Shown here in pieces: positions 11,636 through 21,906 of a DNA stretch of 64,000 nt. The stretch is from Rhizopus sp. PT2906 (taxonomy: Eukaryota; Mucoromycota; Mucoromycetes; Mucorales; Rhizopodaceae), in assembly GCA_025529335.1 (NCBI GenBank), contig JAMYHX010000001.1, positions 248,001-312,000 on the forward strand. The letters are read 5' to 3'. Made by a program: the position numbers and the translations under genes. The notes beneath the pieces are model-generated. The model saw nothing but the letters and a program-made list of their open reading frames with translations. It did no database searches and was not told the origin of the DNA. Every line of letters begins with the position of its first letter. Position 1 is the stretch's first letter.

Positions 11636-12181
11636 ATGTCTGACAAGCACGACGATCACACCTTCGAAAGCGCTGATGCCGGTGCCTCCAAGACCTACCC
11701 CATGCAATGTTCTGCCTTGAGAAAGAACGGACATGTTGTTATTAAGGGTAGACCTTGTAAGATTGTTGATATGTCTACTTCCAAGACTGGTAAGCACGGT
11801 CACGCTAAGGTTCACTTGGTTGGTATTGATATCTTCACTGGAAAGTAAATATCGTGAATATATCAAAAGTATATCTTTAGATTGACATTTTTTTTTTTTT
11901 TCAACAGGAAGTACGAAGATATCTCTCCTTCTACTCACAACATGGATGTCCCCAATGTTGTCCGTAACGAATACCAACTCATCAACATTGATGACGGTTT
12001 CCTCAGCTTGATGACTCAAGATGGTGCCACCAAGGATGATGTTAAGCTCCCCGAAGGTGAACTCGGTGAACAAATGGAACGTGATTTCGAAGAGGGTAAA
12101 GACTTGATTGTTACTGTTGTTTCTTCCATGGGTGAAGAGCACGCTTTGTCTGTTAAGGAAGCCCCCAAGGGTAGCTCTTAA
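11636..12181 (+). CDS. Translation factor eIF5A (hypusine-containing)
   Basis: Binds the ribosome and relieves stalling during elongation and termination. Exons 11636-11844 and 11908-12181 sum to 483 nt and 160 residues, close to yeast eIF5A (157). Seen: an acidic N-terminus; the hypusination loop 'TSKTGKHGHAKVHLVGIDIF' with the modified Lys in KTGKHG; and the C-terminal OB-fold 'NEYQLINIDDGFLSLM'. An in-frame upstream start at 11603 adds 11 residues and is unlikely because family members start MSD-. The intron acceptor is preceded by a long T tract. Confidence 0.97.
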
Positions 12182-12597
12182 ATAGTATAAAGACTATTTT
12201 TGTATGACATTTTTTATTAAACCTATATATAAACATTGTTAAAGCATATTTTGCTATATTTGTTGTATTCAAAAAAAATTTTCTTCTCTGTCTCCCACAC
12301 AAAGTAAGCTCCGGTAAGTGGTCCCCATCAGTGGCTTACGCCAAGTGTGACATAAGCTTCAAGCCCTGGTTTACTTACAGTGTTTTTAAAAATTAATGTC
12401 GCGCCAAGATGTCGCATTCCTGTATATTTTGTATTGTAAAAATTCAATTTTTGCGATATTACTTTCTGGAAATACTGTATTTTGCCCCCTTTTCTGAACT
12501 TTAAAATTTGGAGTGGCTGCCTTGTATGGCATAGAAATAAGAGATTTTATTTTATGCTTTATCTTTGCATATTTATATTTGATGGAAGCTGCATCTC
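12182..12597. other. Intergenic with a structured motif
   Basis: Holds the eIF5A 3' region and, at 12304-12367, a GC-richer segment with an inverted repeat (GTAAGC 12304-12309 with GCTTAC 12333-12338) and the 11-mer CTTCAAGCCCT (12357-12367). The 11-mer recurs in the same orientation at 17300-17310 and may mark a transposon end. Confidence 0.4.
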
Positions 12598-13630
12598 TTA
12601 ATTTGCTGACAACAACTGTCTTAGTTCATTATAAATTTGTAATAGTCTGTCGTTATTTTCAGATGTTAATTGTATACGACTTTCTAAAGCTTGTCTGTAT
12701 ACACTTGTAATGCTTGTCAACACCTCATCCATTCTACTTCTACCTTCAGTTGGTACCTCTGATTGAAGCACATCAGAGCTATCAGTAACTGCTTCGATAT
12801 GATCATTCTCTACAGTATTCTGGATAAGTGCTGTCTTATCCATGGTATGAATTCTCAAGCTAGAGTCAATTTCTAGGTAATGTAAGTACACTGTAGCATT
12901 TCTCTTAGTATTATCGTGACAATCTACCTTGATTGTAAACCACACAGCTTTTATTGAAGCGATAAACCAAATACATATGCTTACAGGCACGCCTATTTCG
13001 TTGAAAGCCTATACAATTGCATGCAGTCATCATTCCTTGCTCAGTTGATATATCATATACAACTTCCGTCGTGAAAGACTTGACAATATAGCAAACTTCT
13101 TCATTGGTATACATTCTGCACCATATCTTCTAATGACAGCTCATTGATCTCTTCTACTACAATCATTCTCTTTCTTGCCTCTCTAGTCTCTGAGCTCGTA
13201 CGTCCGATATTAGCGACCATCCTTGCGGTATTGTGAAAAAAGTCTGTATGAACATCATCAATCAAGATAAAAATTAAGCGATCCAGTCTTCTATTCATCT
13301 TTCTTTGTAAGTGGTTTGTCTTCAATTGATTGTACCAACTCACTCTAAGTAATAGTTTTTAAAATAAAACATAAATGCTGGGTATATACTGAATTTTTGA
13401 ATGAATTGGTCAATCTTTCTAGTATACAGCTCTGCTACTTTCCTACATCGTCGCCTTTACTTAGGTAATTACTAGCTGATATCTGATCTTCTGCTCCTTT
13501 ACTGCAAAGCCAATATAGTCGCTTGTTCCATGTGGGATGGCAATCATACAAGGTTTTCCAAAGATATCCAGCTCGTGGTCTTCCACTAGCTTCATTCAAT
13601 TCTTGGTGTATAATTTTACACAATCATTTT
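12598..13630 (-). pseudogene. Mutator-like (MULE) transposase remnant with SWIM zinc finger
   Basis: C-terminal half of a DNA-transposon transposase. Read right to left: an uncertain segment at 13435-13623; 13101-13343 with 'WYNQLKTNHLQRKMNRRLDR' and 'LIFILIDDVHTDFF'; then, after a one-base frame slip near 13110, 12911-13114 with the SWIM finger 'CNCIGFQRNRRACKHMY'; then a second slip into 12598-12990, a helical C-terminus ending 'LLQIYNELRQLLSAN'. The SWIM pattern CxC...CxH and the preceding block are typical of MULE transposases. The DDE catalytic part is not found upstream, so the copy is truncated and frame-broken. Confidence 0.75.
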
Positions 13631-13902
13631 TTTGTTAATAAACCATCTGAAGGTTCCTATACATATAAGCCTCTTTATCTAATATAAGAACATCATTAGG
13701 ATACCAATTCTGTCAATATATCTCTAATTCATACTTGGTCTGCTTTAAATATACATTACTGCAAGCTTGATAAGAAAATATATAAAAGTTGATCGTTTTT
13801 CTGACATACAACAATTATGGTGTTAAAAAAAGCTGCCCAAAGCATTCGATAAAGCAAAACTGTTGTCGTGTCCTTCTTTTTTTCTTTCATTTGTAATATC
13901 AA

Positions 13903-16900
13903 CATGCCTCGTAAAGTGTTCATATGTACTATATCTTACATGAATTACAAATAACCTGTGTAGGTAAAAGAGCTTTATCCTCTACAAACCCTCTTCCATT
14001 ACCTAAAAAACAAAAAACTATAAAAGATATTGTTCTAAATCCTTCAGATAAATACATTTCGAGAAGATGTAAACTATCTTCTTTATAAAAAAATGACTAT
14101 AAAGAATATCGTGTAAGAATAAAACCCAAAATCATAAGCACCTTACTGTTATGGATAGTATTAAATAACTATATTTTTATGCATAGCAAATACTTTGACA
14201 AGTATCAGAAGAGTTTTCAATCTTGAGAGCAGATGCAATGAACTTTGATCTTTTTATAGTGAGCAAATGGATTGAAAATGGGTTTTCTAGCAGTGACTTT
14301 CCGTTGATTACGACGTCCAAGTTTTGAACTCATTTGTATAGAAAAGTAGCAGACGATAGAGACAAGTGTAATGAAAGAATTGTAAGTCAAAGCTATATCA
14401 ACTTCTTAATCACTAATGAAATGAGCGTAGAAATTCTCCAAGAATATCAATGATTGTTTTGAAGAATTTGATTCCACAAGAAGATCTCCTGAAACAAAAG
14501 GTAGGCACTATAACACGTATTATTTTAACACTAAACGGTTTTCAATAGAATATTTATATAACATACCTGTCTTGGACCGTTTGCATGTAGCAATATCAGG
14601 CACTTATACTTCTTCCATTATACAAAGTAATTTAAAATAGCCTAGTCAATTTATGTAATCTTATTTTGTTTTGAAGATATTTCTCTGCATCTTACACAAA
14701 ACGTAAACTTGTACATATTTCGAGTCCTTTTGGGGTTCCTTCGAGGCCATAGGAAAAGTACAAACCAATCATTTAATCCTAGAACCATTGGTGAGTCAAT
14801 ATCTTACCTTTTATGCTGTGTCAACTTACAGTAATCTATTAGTAACCATAGCTGCTAAAAGTATCGAGCTCTACAAAGAATACAAGGATGCCAATATTGA
14901 ACTAGAAGGATTCGAATTACAGTACAAGTATGTAATAAAAAAGACTTCTAAATGCGAAATTATTAATTATCTTGTCTAGCAAAATACTTGGCATATATAA
15001 AGATGTATTTAACAATGATACCTTTGAATCAATTTCTGACTATACATATACCAAAAACAGCTCTGCGAAGCTTGTACGCTTTAATGCAGAGCTACTAAAA
15101 GAAGCAATATCAAAACCGGAATTAAAGATCAAGACTTGGCATGTTATGTCTAGACCAAGCAATAACATATGTAAGTCATATATGAGTGTTATCAAAAGTT
15201 ACTAACGACAGTAATCATTGGTAGTGTTTGTGCCGCTAACCGGTGTTCATGCAATGCATGATGTCCTCGAGAGAGGTTTCAACGCTGGTCAAAAAATTCC
15301 CCAACAAGTATATACTGAGGAGTATAGTTTTGAAGAGAAAAGGATATTTCTATACTGTAATATCCAGTTGTGTGCTTTACTAACAGTAACTGCTATACAG
15401 CATATTCCGGTATTGATGGGACCAACAAGCTTTGAGGACCACTACGGAGAAGTTGTTTGGAAAAACAACTTGTGGGAAACACTGTTCAACTTGGACCGCA
15501 TACAGAAGAAGAGAAGCAACGTCAGCCACGGTATGTTTACACTGTTGCTTTAATAGTAACTTATTTATCATTTTTAATTATAACCCTATTAAAGGGAGTC
15601 AACCATATGCCAGGTTGGATTACGGATTGAAGACCGATGGACATATGGTAGTTATCCTGTTCATAAAGAAAGCCATAGGTAATGAAAAAACCTTTTTATA
15701 TACCTCAAACATTGATCAATGTTTCAAACAGAATAAATTCCGCAAGACGACAGCGAAATGAACTTTATGAAAAGAAGAGTTAATTTGAGCAGTTGGAGCA
15801 AAGGATTGTATCCTTTGAAGAAAGAGCCCACGGGCATAACAATGAATGATCAAATAATCGGCCTGAACCCAGGCATGAGCATTATTTTGAAAATATCAAG
15901 TAATGCTTAGAATATACATAGGCCATAGAGACATATTTGTTTCAACAGATTGCTCAACTGCTGAAATTGTAGACAAAAAAGCAGCTAAAGAAAACACTAC
16001 AAAGTTTAGCAATGCGAAATACAAGCAAGTATACGCTAGTTTATATAATCTTCTGTTTAATGCAAAAAAAAACCTTTTACTGACGATTCGTTAGGATGCG
16101 CTCAGGATTTGAGTGGGCGAGAAAAGTAGAATTGAAGAACAGAGAGGTAGCAGGTATACAGCAGGTATACAGTGAGATTCTTGCAGTGGACTCTGTAAAT
16201 AGTAGTGAACTGTTGAAATACTTGAGGGCCGTCGGTAGAAACCAAAAAAAGTAAGTAGTTGAGTGGCCTTGTTTGTTATACTTATTGTTTTGTATCTTGT
16301 AGAATTTTTGACTTTATGAAAGGCTACCGTCATCGTGAGACGAAGTCATACCTTGCTCAGAACAGACAAATCACAGACAATTATATGTGTGATCTCGTGT
16401 TGGATCAAACTGCCGCTGGTGCTCCTTATACCCTTGCCCACAGAACAAACTCAAAGAAACGAAAAAAAGCAAGCGGAATAGTTGCAAAAGAAGCAAAGCG
16501 AACAGTAATCGCTTATGGCGATGCAAGCTTGACTGGAACCAAAGCAGGGTATACTCCCATCCCTGTGAAGGTAGAGTAGTATAGCGACTTTATCACTTTA
16601 TTGAATAGGCTAATGTTCATTTTATATACAGAAAGTTCAAAGAGCATTGGCCCAGAGGGCATTAGTAATTCCCGTTGATGAGTTCAGGACAAGTGTGACC
16701 TGTTCCAAATGCCACTGACGTCTCGAGAACAAATACGAAAGACAAAAACTTGTTTGCAATCATAAGTAAACAGATCATTGTATTTGTAACATTAAATAAC
16801 TAACTTTTTTTTATGTTCAAAAGGAAAAAGAAAGTTCGTCTGCAAGGGGGAAAAAAATGCTACTCTATGATGTTTGGACGATAACAAGAGGGTTGTTTGT

Positions 16901-17248
16901 CGAACATCGGAGTGTCCACAAAGAGAACCCAGCAGTAAGTAAGATTACACATGAAGTCATATACTAGGGCTATTATTGAACTTTATCTGAAGGCTATTCT
17001 CCGGTCATTTATCAGTTGAAGCATTGTCAATTGTATCCAGCTGCAAATGATCGTGATATCGTAAGTGCAATGTAAATGATAAGAGTATTGATTTTAATGA
17101 GTAATAATAGGTATGGCAAAGGGATATAAATGCTGCTTTGAATATTCGCCCCATCCTGGTGTCTTATGTAGAGTCAAATTATAGTATTTTATCTCTAAAA
17201 AGAGAATCAACCTCTGATGGTTATCAAGCCACTTCACAGCCACTTTGA
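13903..17248 (+). pseudogene. Decayed Fanzor (eukaryotic TnpB-like RNA-guided nuclease)
   Basis: Fanzor proteins are RuvC nucleases related to TnpB, carried by eukaryotic transposons. Seen in order: a basic N-terminus starting 'MPRK' at 13904 with an intron and then 'KKQKTIKDIVLNPSD'; an in-frame stop soon after; broken coding segments at 14788-15553 ('NNLWETLFNLDRIQKKRSN'); 'DGHMVVILFIKKA' near 15640; 'IIGLNPG' near 15860, where RuvC-I normally has Asp; 'IFDFMKGYRHRETKSYL' at 16307; 'VIAYGDASLTGTKAGYTP' then 'VDEFRTSVTCSKCH' of a zinc ribbon followed by an in-frame TGA (near 16719); and the RuvC-III type 'VWQRDINAALNI' near 17112, ending at TGA 17246-17248. Many stops and shifts mean no intact product. 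Confidence 0.72.
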
Positions 17249-17328
17249 TTGGCCCTTTGGACCCTTACGTCACCATTTCGGTGGTGACTTTGGTGTGTCC
17301 TTCAAGCCCTACGTTGGTGATCCAATCA
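17246..17328 (+). promoter_or_regulatory. Nested palindrome at Fanzor 3' end / COX11 upstream region
   Basis: Three nested stems: TGATTGG (17246-17252) with CCAATCA (17322-17328); GGAC (17259-17262) with GTCC (17297-17300); and GTCACC (17269-17274) with GGTGAC (17283-17288). The outermost arm starts exactly at the stop codon of the Fanzor remnant. The outer arms are also an inverted pair of CCAAT boxes 100-170 bp before the COX11 ATG, a known HAP/NF-Y target sequence in respiratory genes. It could be an element end with guide-RNA scaffold, a promoter module, or both. Confidence 0.5.
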
Positions 17329-17421
17329 GATGTCTATAAAATTCATACTGTTTATGCGGGTCACAGCTTTTCATACCAGGAACCATAGTCAATTTGTGTA
17401 CCTTTTTGTATTTGGAAAATA

Positions 17422-18138
17422 ATGTTTAAATCTAACTTATGCCAAAGACGACTTATAGAGCATGCCTTCAGACCTATTTACAGAAATACGCTCTGGCGAC
17501 GACAACAGTTACCAATACAGAAACGAACACTAATGACAAGTCCTCAGAATAAAGGTTGGAATCAGGAAAACATATCAGCAGGTATGTACACAGCTAGCAT
17601 CTTCATCTTCATGCTTGGTCTGTCGTATGCAGCTGTTCCCTTATACAGACTCTTTTGCGCCAGTACGGGATTTAACGGTACACCGGTGATTGATGCCGAA
17701 CGATTTGGTCCTGATCGACTTGTTCCTCAAACCAAGAGCAAACGCATTCGAGTGACATTTGAATCGAACACGTCAGACACATTACCTTGGTCATTTAAAC
17801 CAGAGCTTCGAGAGATCTATGTTGTACCTGGCGAAACAGCCCTGACATTTTACAAGGCAAAGAGTAGAGCCAAGCAAGATATCATTGGTATAGCAACCTA
17901 TAATGTCACGCCATACCGAGCAGGCTCTTACTTCAACAAGATTCAGTGCTTCTGCTTTGAAGAGCAAAAACTGAGTCCTGAAGAAGAGGTAGACATGCCT
18001 GTCTTCTTTTTTATAGATCCTGATTTTCTGGAAGATCCATTGATGAAAGATGTGAATACCATCACCTTAAGCTATACATTTTTCAATTCGCAGCATGCAA
18101 AGGGATTAAAACCAGTGCAACAACAACATGTTGGATAA
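17422..18138 (+). CDS. COX11: Cytochrome c oxidase assembly protein COX11
   Basis: Inner-membrane copper chaperone that delivers copper to the CuB site of Cox1. Single exon of 238 residues. Seen: a basic mitochondrial presequence (about residues 1-40), one membrane segment around 'TASIFIFMLGLSYAAVPLYR', the family run 'YRLFCASTGFNGTP', and the copper-binding loop 'KIQCFCFEEQ' with both Cys, then 'VDMPVFFFIDPDF' and 'NTITLSYTFF'. Length matches the family. It converges on the PH-domain gene, with only 23 nt between stop codons. Two CCAAT boxes lie upstream. Confidence 0.96.
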   Translation: MFKSNLCQRRLIEHAFRPIYRNTLWRRQQLPIQKRTLMTSPQNKGWNQENISAGMYTASIFIFMLGLSYAAVPLYRLFCASTGFNGTPVIDAERFGPDRLVPQTKSKRIRVTFESNTSDTLPWSFKPELREIYVVPGETALTFYKAKSRAKQDIIGIATYNVTPYRAGSYFNKIQCFCFEEQKLSPEEEVDMPVFFFIDPDFLEDPLMKDVNTITLSYTFFNSQHAKGLKPVQQQHVG

Positions 18139-18161
18139 AATAAACTTCTTTTTTTTTTTTA

Positions 18162-19216
18162 TTAATAACATATATCTGCTTTAGTTGTTTCTAGGTCTTG
18201 ATTATATTCGCTTGGGTGGATGATATGGGTTTCTAATGCTTTTTGGGTATGCGTATGAGAGTCATTATGATTAGGAATAGCAGTAATGGTGGTAGTAGTA
18301 GTAGTGGTGGTGGTGGTGGTGATTGTGATTGAAGAAGAGGGTTCATGGAGAGATGTATTATCGTCATATTCATCATAGGATGGCATAGAAGTAATAGAGG
18401 AAGAAGACCTCGCTGATCGAGAAGACCAGCTGAACAATTTATATGGAAACAACCTTTTGCTTGAGCTGTCACTTTTGGTGCATGAAATATCAGATGGCCG
18501 TCGTTTGCTGTGACTTTCTTGCATCTGTTTAAATGCACGTAATGATTCACAGGATTTATGGCTTTTGAGAAATGATCTGCTGTAGAAGTGATTTGGAGGA
18601 GTGAGTAGAATACTTGAGGCAATACTCGATTTTTCATCATAATCGTCGTCGTCATCATTATTACTATTTTTGGTCTTTTGTGATAAAGTTGGCACAGAGT
18701 TGTTTGACTCTTGGTATATTTTGGAAGTAGTCATTGGCATATCTAGTCTTTGTAACCATTTGTCGAGTACACTAGTGGATGAGCCAGTAGCTAATTTTTG
18801 CAGACAGTCTATCCAAATCTGCTTTTCTTCTTCAGAATCCGCTTGTAAAAAATAATCAGGCCAGTCATACTTTGATTCATCGTTTGACTGTAAGCAAAAG
18901 ATAAGAGATTTAGATTGCTTTTGCTTTGGGAGCAGTGGATCAGGAATGAGGGTATAATGATCAAGAGAAATGATTGCTAAAGCAGTTGTATCATTCTAGA
19001 TGAAAAGAATGAATATACATATCTAGTTTGCTTATTAAAAGAGCGTACCTGATTCTTGTAATATCTAAGCTCTTCACCATAAAGAATGAAATATCTTTTA
19101 TGAAATGCTTTTGATTTTCCATGCTTTTGTTTATATAGCCAACCCTTTAAATGAACCGTTGTTGGAGGGTCTCTTTTAACATTATTCTTTACACTGGGCA
19201 CAATGGACTTTGCCAT
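18162..19216 (-). CDS. PH-domain protein with long Ser/Thr-rich tail
   Basis: Exons 19049-19216 and 18162-18995 give 333 residues. The N-terminal PH domain (about 20-135) shows 'LKGWLYKQKHGKSKAFHKRY', 'FILYGEELRYYKN' and the closing helix 'EEEKQIWIDCLQKL' with its conserved Trp, so the protein probably binds phosphoinositides or membranes. The rest is low-complexity: an Asn/Asp run, a Ser-rich block and 12 consecutive Thr from an ACC/ACT repeat (about 18293-18328). No other domain is seen; the partner is unknown. Confidence 0.85.
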
Positions 19217-20283
19217 AGTTCTAAATTAAAAAAGAGAAAAAAGGAAATGCTGTGCTCCCACTCTTAATTTACAGGATGTTTGAAAACTCCGCTCGCTTTT
19301 TTGAGGTTAAATTGCCCAAAAAGATCAAACTAAGTTGATCAAATAAATTGCTCGCTTTTGAGAAGGTTTTTTCATGTTGAATTTATTCATAATATCTAAG
19401 GTATCACTGTTAAGTTACACATACATAATGACCAGCTGCATAGTTCATTTTAGTGTAGCAGCAGCAGCATCTTCAAGTGTCTTCTTTCAGCACCAGCAAC
19501 TCTTCTTTTCTTGACACTGCTTGTTTCTCTATAACTTTGGGATGGTGGGTGGCAACCTTTATACCGAGATTTCGATCATCTTTTATGAATTCGGCAGTTA
19601 CATATACTGTATCAATGCTTCTTCTATATTATGCTTGTTTCCATCATACCAATAGGCTTACGTAATATGCATTATCATCTCATATAGATACATGCACATC
19701 TTTTCGTGATGTTATGCTGTAATTATATTATCAACACTTTTTGAAATCAATAATTTTATGACTCAACAGCCTTTTATATATCAAAATAAACAAGTAAATG
19801 ACAAGAGACACCAATTAAGTGCTAAATATAGGACATTCAATTAAATAGCAGCAAACGAGCTGGTTTTATTTCTTAATGAGTTATAATATCTAGGATTAAA
19901 AGAATATATTGAGAGCATCCGTATTCGCGGCAGTAGCAAAAGATGAACAGCTTAGTAATTATCAGTATCTAGTGATGATAATCAAATAGCATAAAGAAGG
20001 CTACTGTTTTTACTAAAGCTAGAGAAAGTACAAGAGTACCAATTTTGGCAAAAAACCAAGAAAATGCAATAACATATTCACATAAGGGGGATAAGTGATG
20101 AGTGGCAACATGACAAATGGCCAGAGACGACAAGGCAGGAAAAGAGAAATGATATTTATTCTTTTTTAATTGTCTTTCTAAACGATGGCCTCTTGTATGA
20201 TGTCTTTTTTGATTTATTACGTTTGCATCAGCTTAAGCTTAATATAGTTTGTTGCAAACGAGTCAACTCTTCCTAATAAATTG
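19217..20283. other. Intergenic with a short coding relic
   Basis: Mostly AT-rich without a gene. On the minus strand, about 19465-19625 reads as a roughly 50-residue coding relic ('AEFIKDDRNLGIKVATHHPK') ending in a stop, with its upstream part in another frame. I do not recognise it; it may belong to a mobile gene family. Confidence 0.35.
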
Positions 20284-21060
20284 CTATTGGCTCATCAACT
20301 TGTGAAAAGAAATATACATAATTACATCAAGATGTGTCAGAACATTGATGGCAGGTAGTAGGAGCATAATGTCCAGGACATCTTGCAAAGCACGAAATTG
20401 GGCTATTAGAATAGAACGATATTCAGTTTCGTATTGAATGGACTTTTTGTACAAATAACAGTCATAGCCTAAAAGTTTACAATGAGTTTTTTGACAGAAT
20501 TCATGCTGTAATAAGTGCTTACCTTCAACAAGAAGGCCGTAGCACACTGGATGATCAATGCCCAAACCAATTTGCTGATCAATGATTGCCTTCATCTCCT
20601 GTTATACTTTTACAAAATCAGACTCATATCGGTTTGACGAACAACCTGGTTTTTTATTCGCAAACGAATCTTTCATTGTTAGCATTGTCTTGTCAAATCT
20701 AAACGAAAAAAAAAGGAAAAGATGAGATTATATGTAGCTTTTCTAGCAATCATTCAATACTTACTGTTGTATTCACCTTTGTTATTGAAATAAAGCTAAT
20801 AAGTCGATGTCTTACGAATTTGATTCTTTATAAAAAGAAGAGCTGGATATTATTAAATTAGGTTGGAGTGAAAGTTTTATAGGGAATATTAATGTAGTCA
20901 GTGTGGTTATTTATCAATGCTATGTTAGTAGCTACTATAGCAATTATTGTTCTTATCAGATGAGATAGAGAAATGTAAAGTAGAATGTATACTCTACTAC
21001 CAGATTATGCTTTAAATCAATATGCTATATTTTAATAAGAGCATATTTCAAACGCGCCAT
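20284..21060 (-). pseudogene. Fragment of a repeated Mucorales-type gene family
   Basis: Minus-strand reading 20284-20595 ('QIGLGIDHPVCYGLLVEGKH') resembles the C-terminal region of the cargo gene at 53.7-55.5 kb in layout. The adjoining 20776-21015 aligns with the intron of that cargo gene (54147-54416), sharing runs such as AGTAGCTACTATAG and GAATGTATNCTCTACT. The N-terminal half and zinc fingers are absent, and a stop precedes the fragment. Function of the family is unknown to me. Confidence 0.5.
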
Positions 21061-21906
21061 CTATGTTCTCCTGTCAACTTTCTTTTATTAATATTTTGCT
21101 CTTTCTTCCTTTGAATAATGTTTGTAAGCAAGTCAGCATTCAGAATACAAATTCGGAGGATTTTTTTAATTTCCAAACCATCGCCTTTGCCGAGAGTAGG
21201 CTGATGACGAATAGGTACTTTTTAGTTAACTGAAGATATGGACCATTATGAACATAAACATGATAGTTTACGCTCTCATAAAGGTGTACATTCCATTAAA
21301 AGCCATGGGAACGGAAAAGATGATTGAAAAGGAAAACATCGAATCTTCCTCGCTAAAATCGTGGTTATGCATATGATTTGCATAATAATATATCGTCATT
21401 GCTTCAATCACTTCAGCGTGTTCAATGACAATTAAACAGCAGGTAGAAATTGGAAGGTATCTTAATGAAAGATGATGGGCTATTTTGCCGAGAAAATGCA
21501 AGACCCCTCTTTGTTATGATACCTTAACATCTATAGAGCAATGTATAGCTTTGAATGGGCTCAACCACATCAAGGTATTTCTTTAAAGTCTTGTTAAGGA
21601 AAAAGAAAAAAGCTTGTCACTCAAATTACTATTCTCCATTGGTGTGGGTAATAACTTTTTGGCGTAATTATCTATAAAAAGTCCCTCTTACTTGATTCAG
21701 TAACTCTATCACCTTTAAAACTCTTTGCTAATGACATAAGCTACTCTATTTTTACTCATGATCGCCATAATAGTCCACGCCTTTGATTAACTAATTAATC
21801 CCGGAATTATCATTAGTCTATTCCGATAAAGGCAATACAGCCGAAAAGCTGATACAGTGGTAAAAACAATCTTACTAAAAAAGAATTGCAGGTGGTACTT
21901 TAATTA
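21061..21906. other. Intergenic downstream of the RhoGAP gene
   Basis: AT-rich. A 77-codon minus-strand frame at 21268-21501 has no recognisable signature and poor coding character. Nothing else is seen. Confidence 0.4.
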
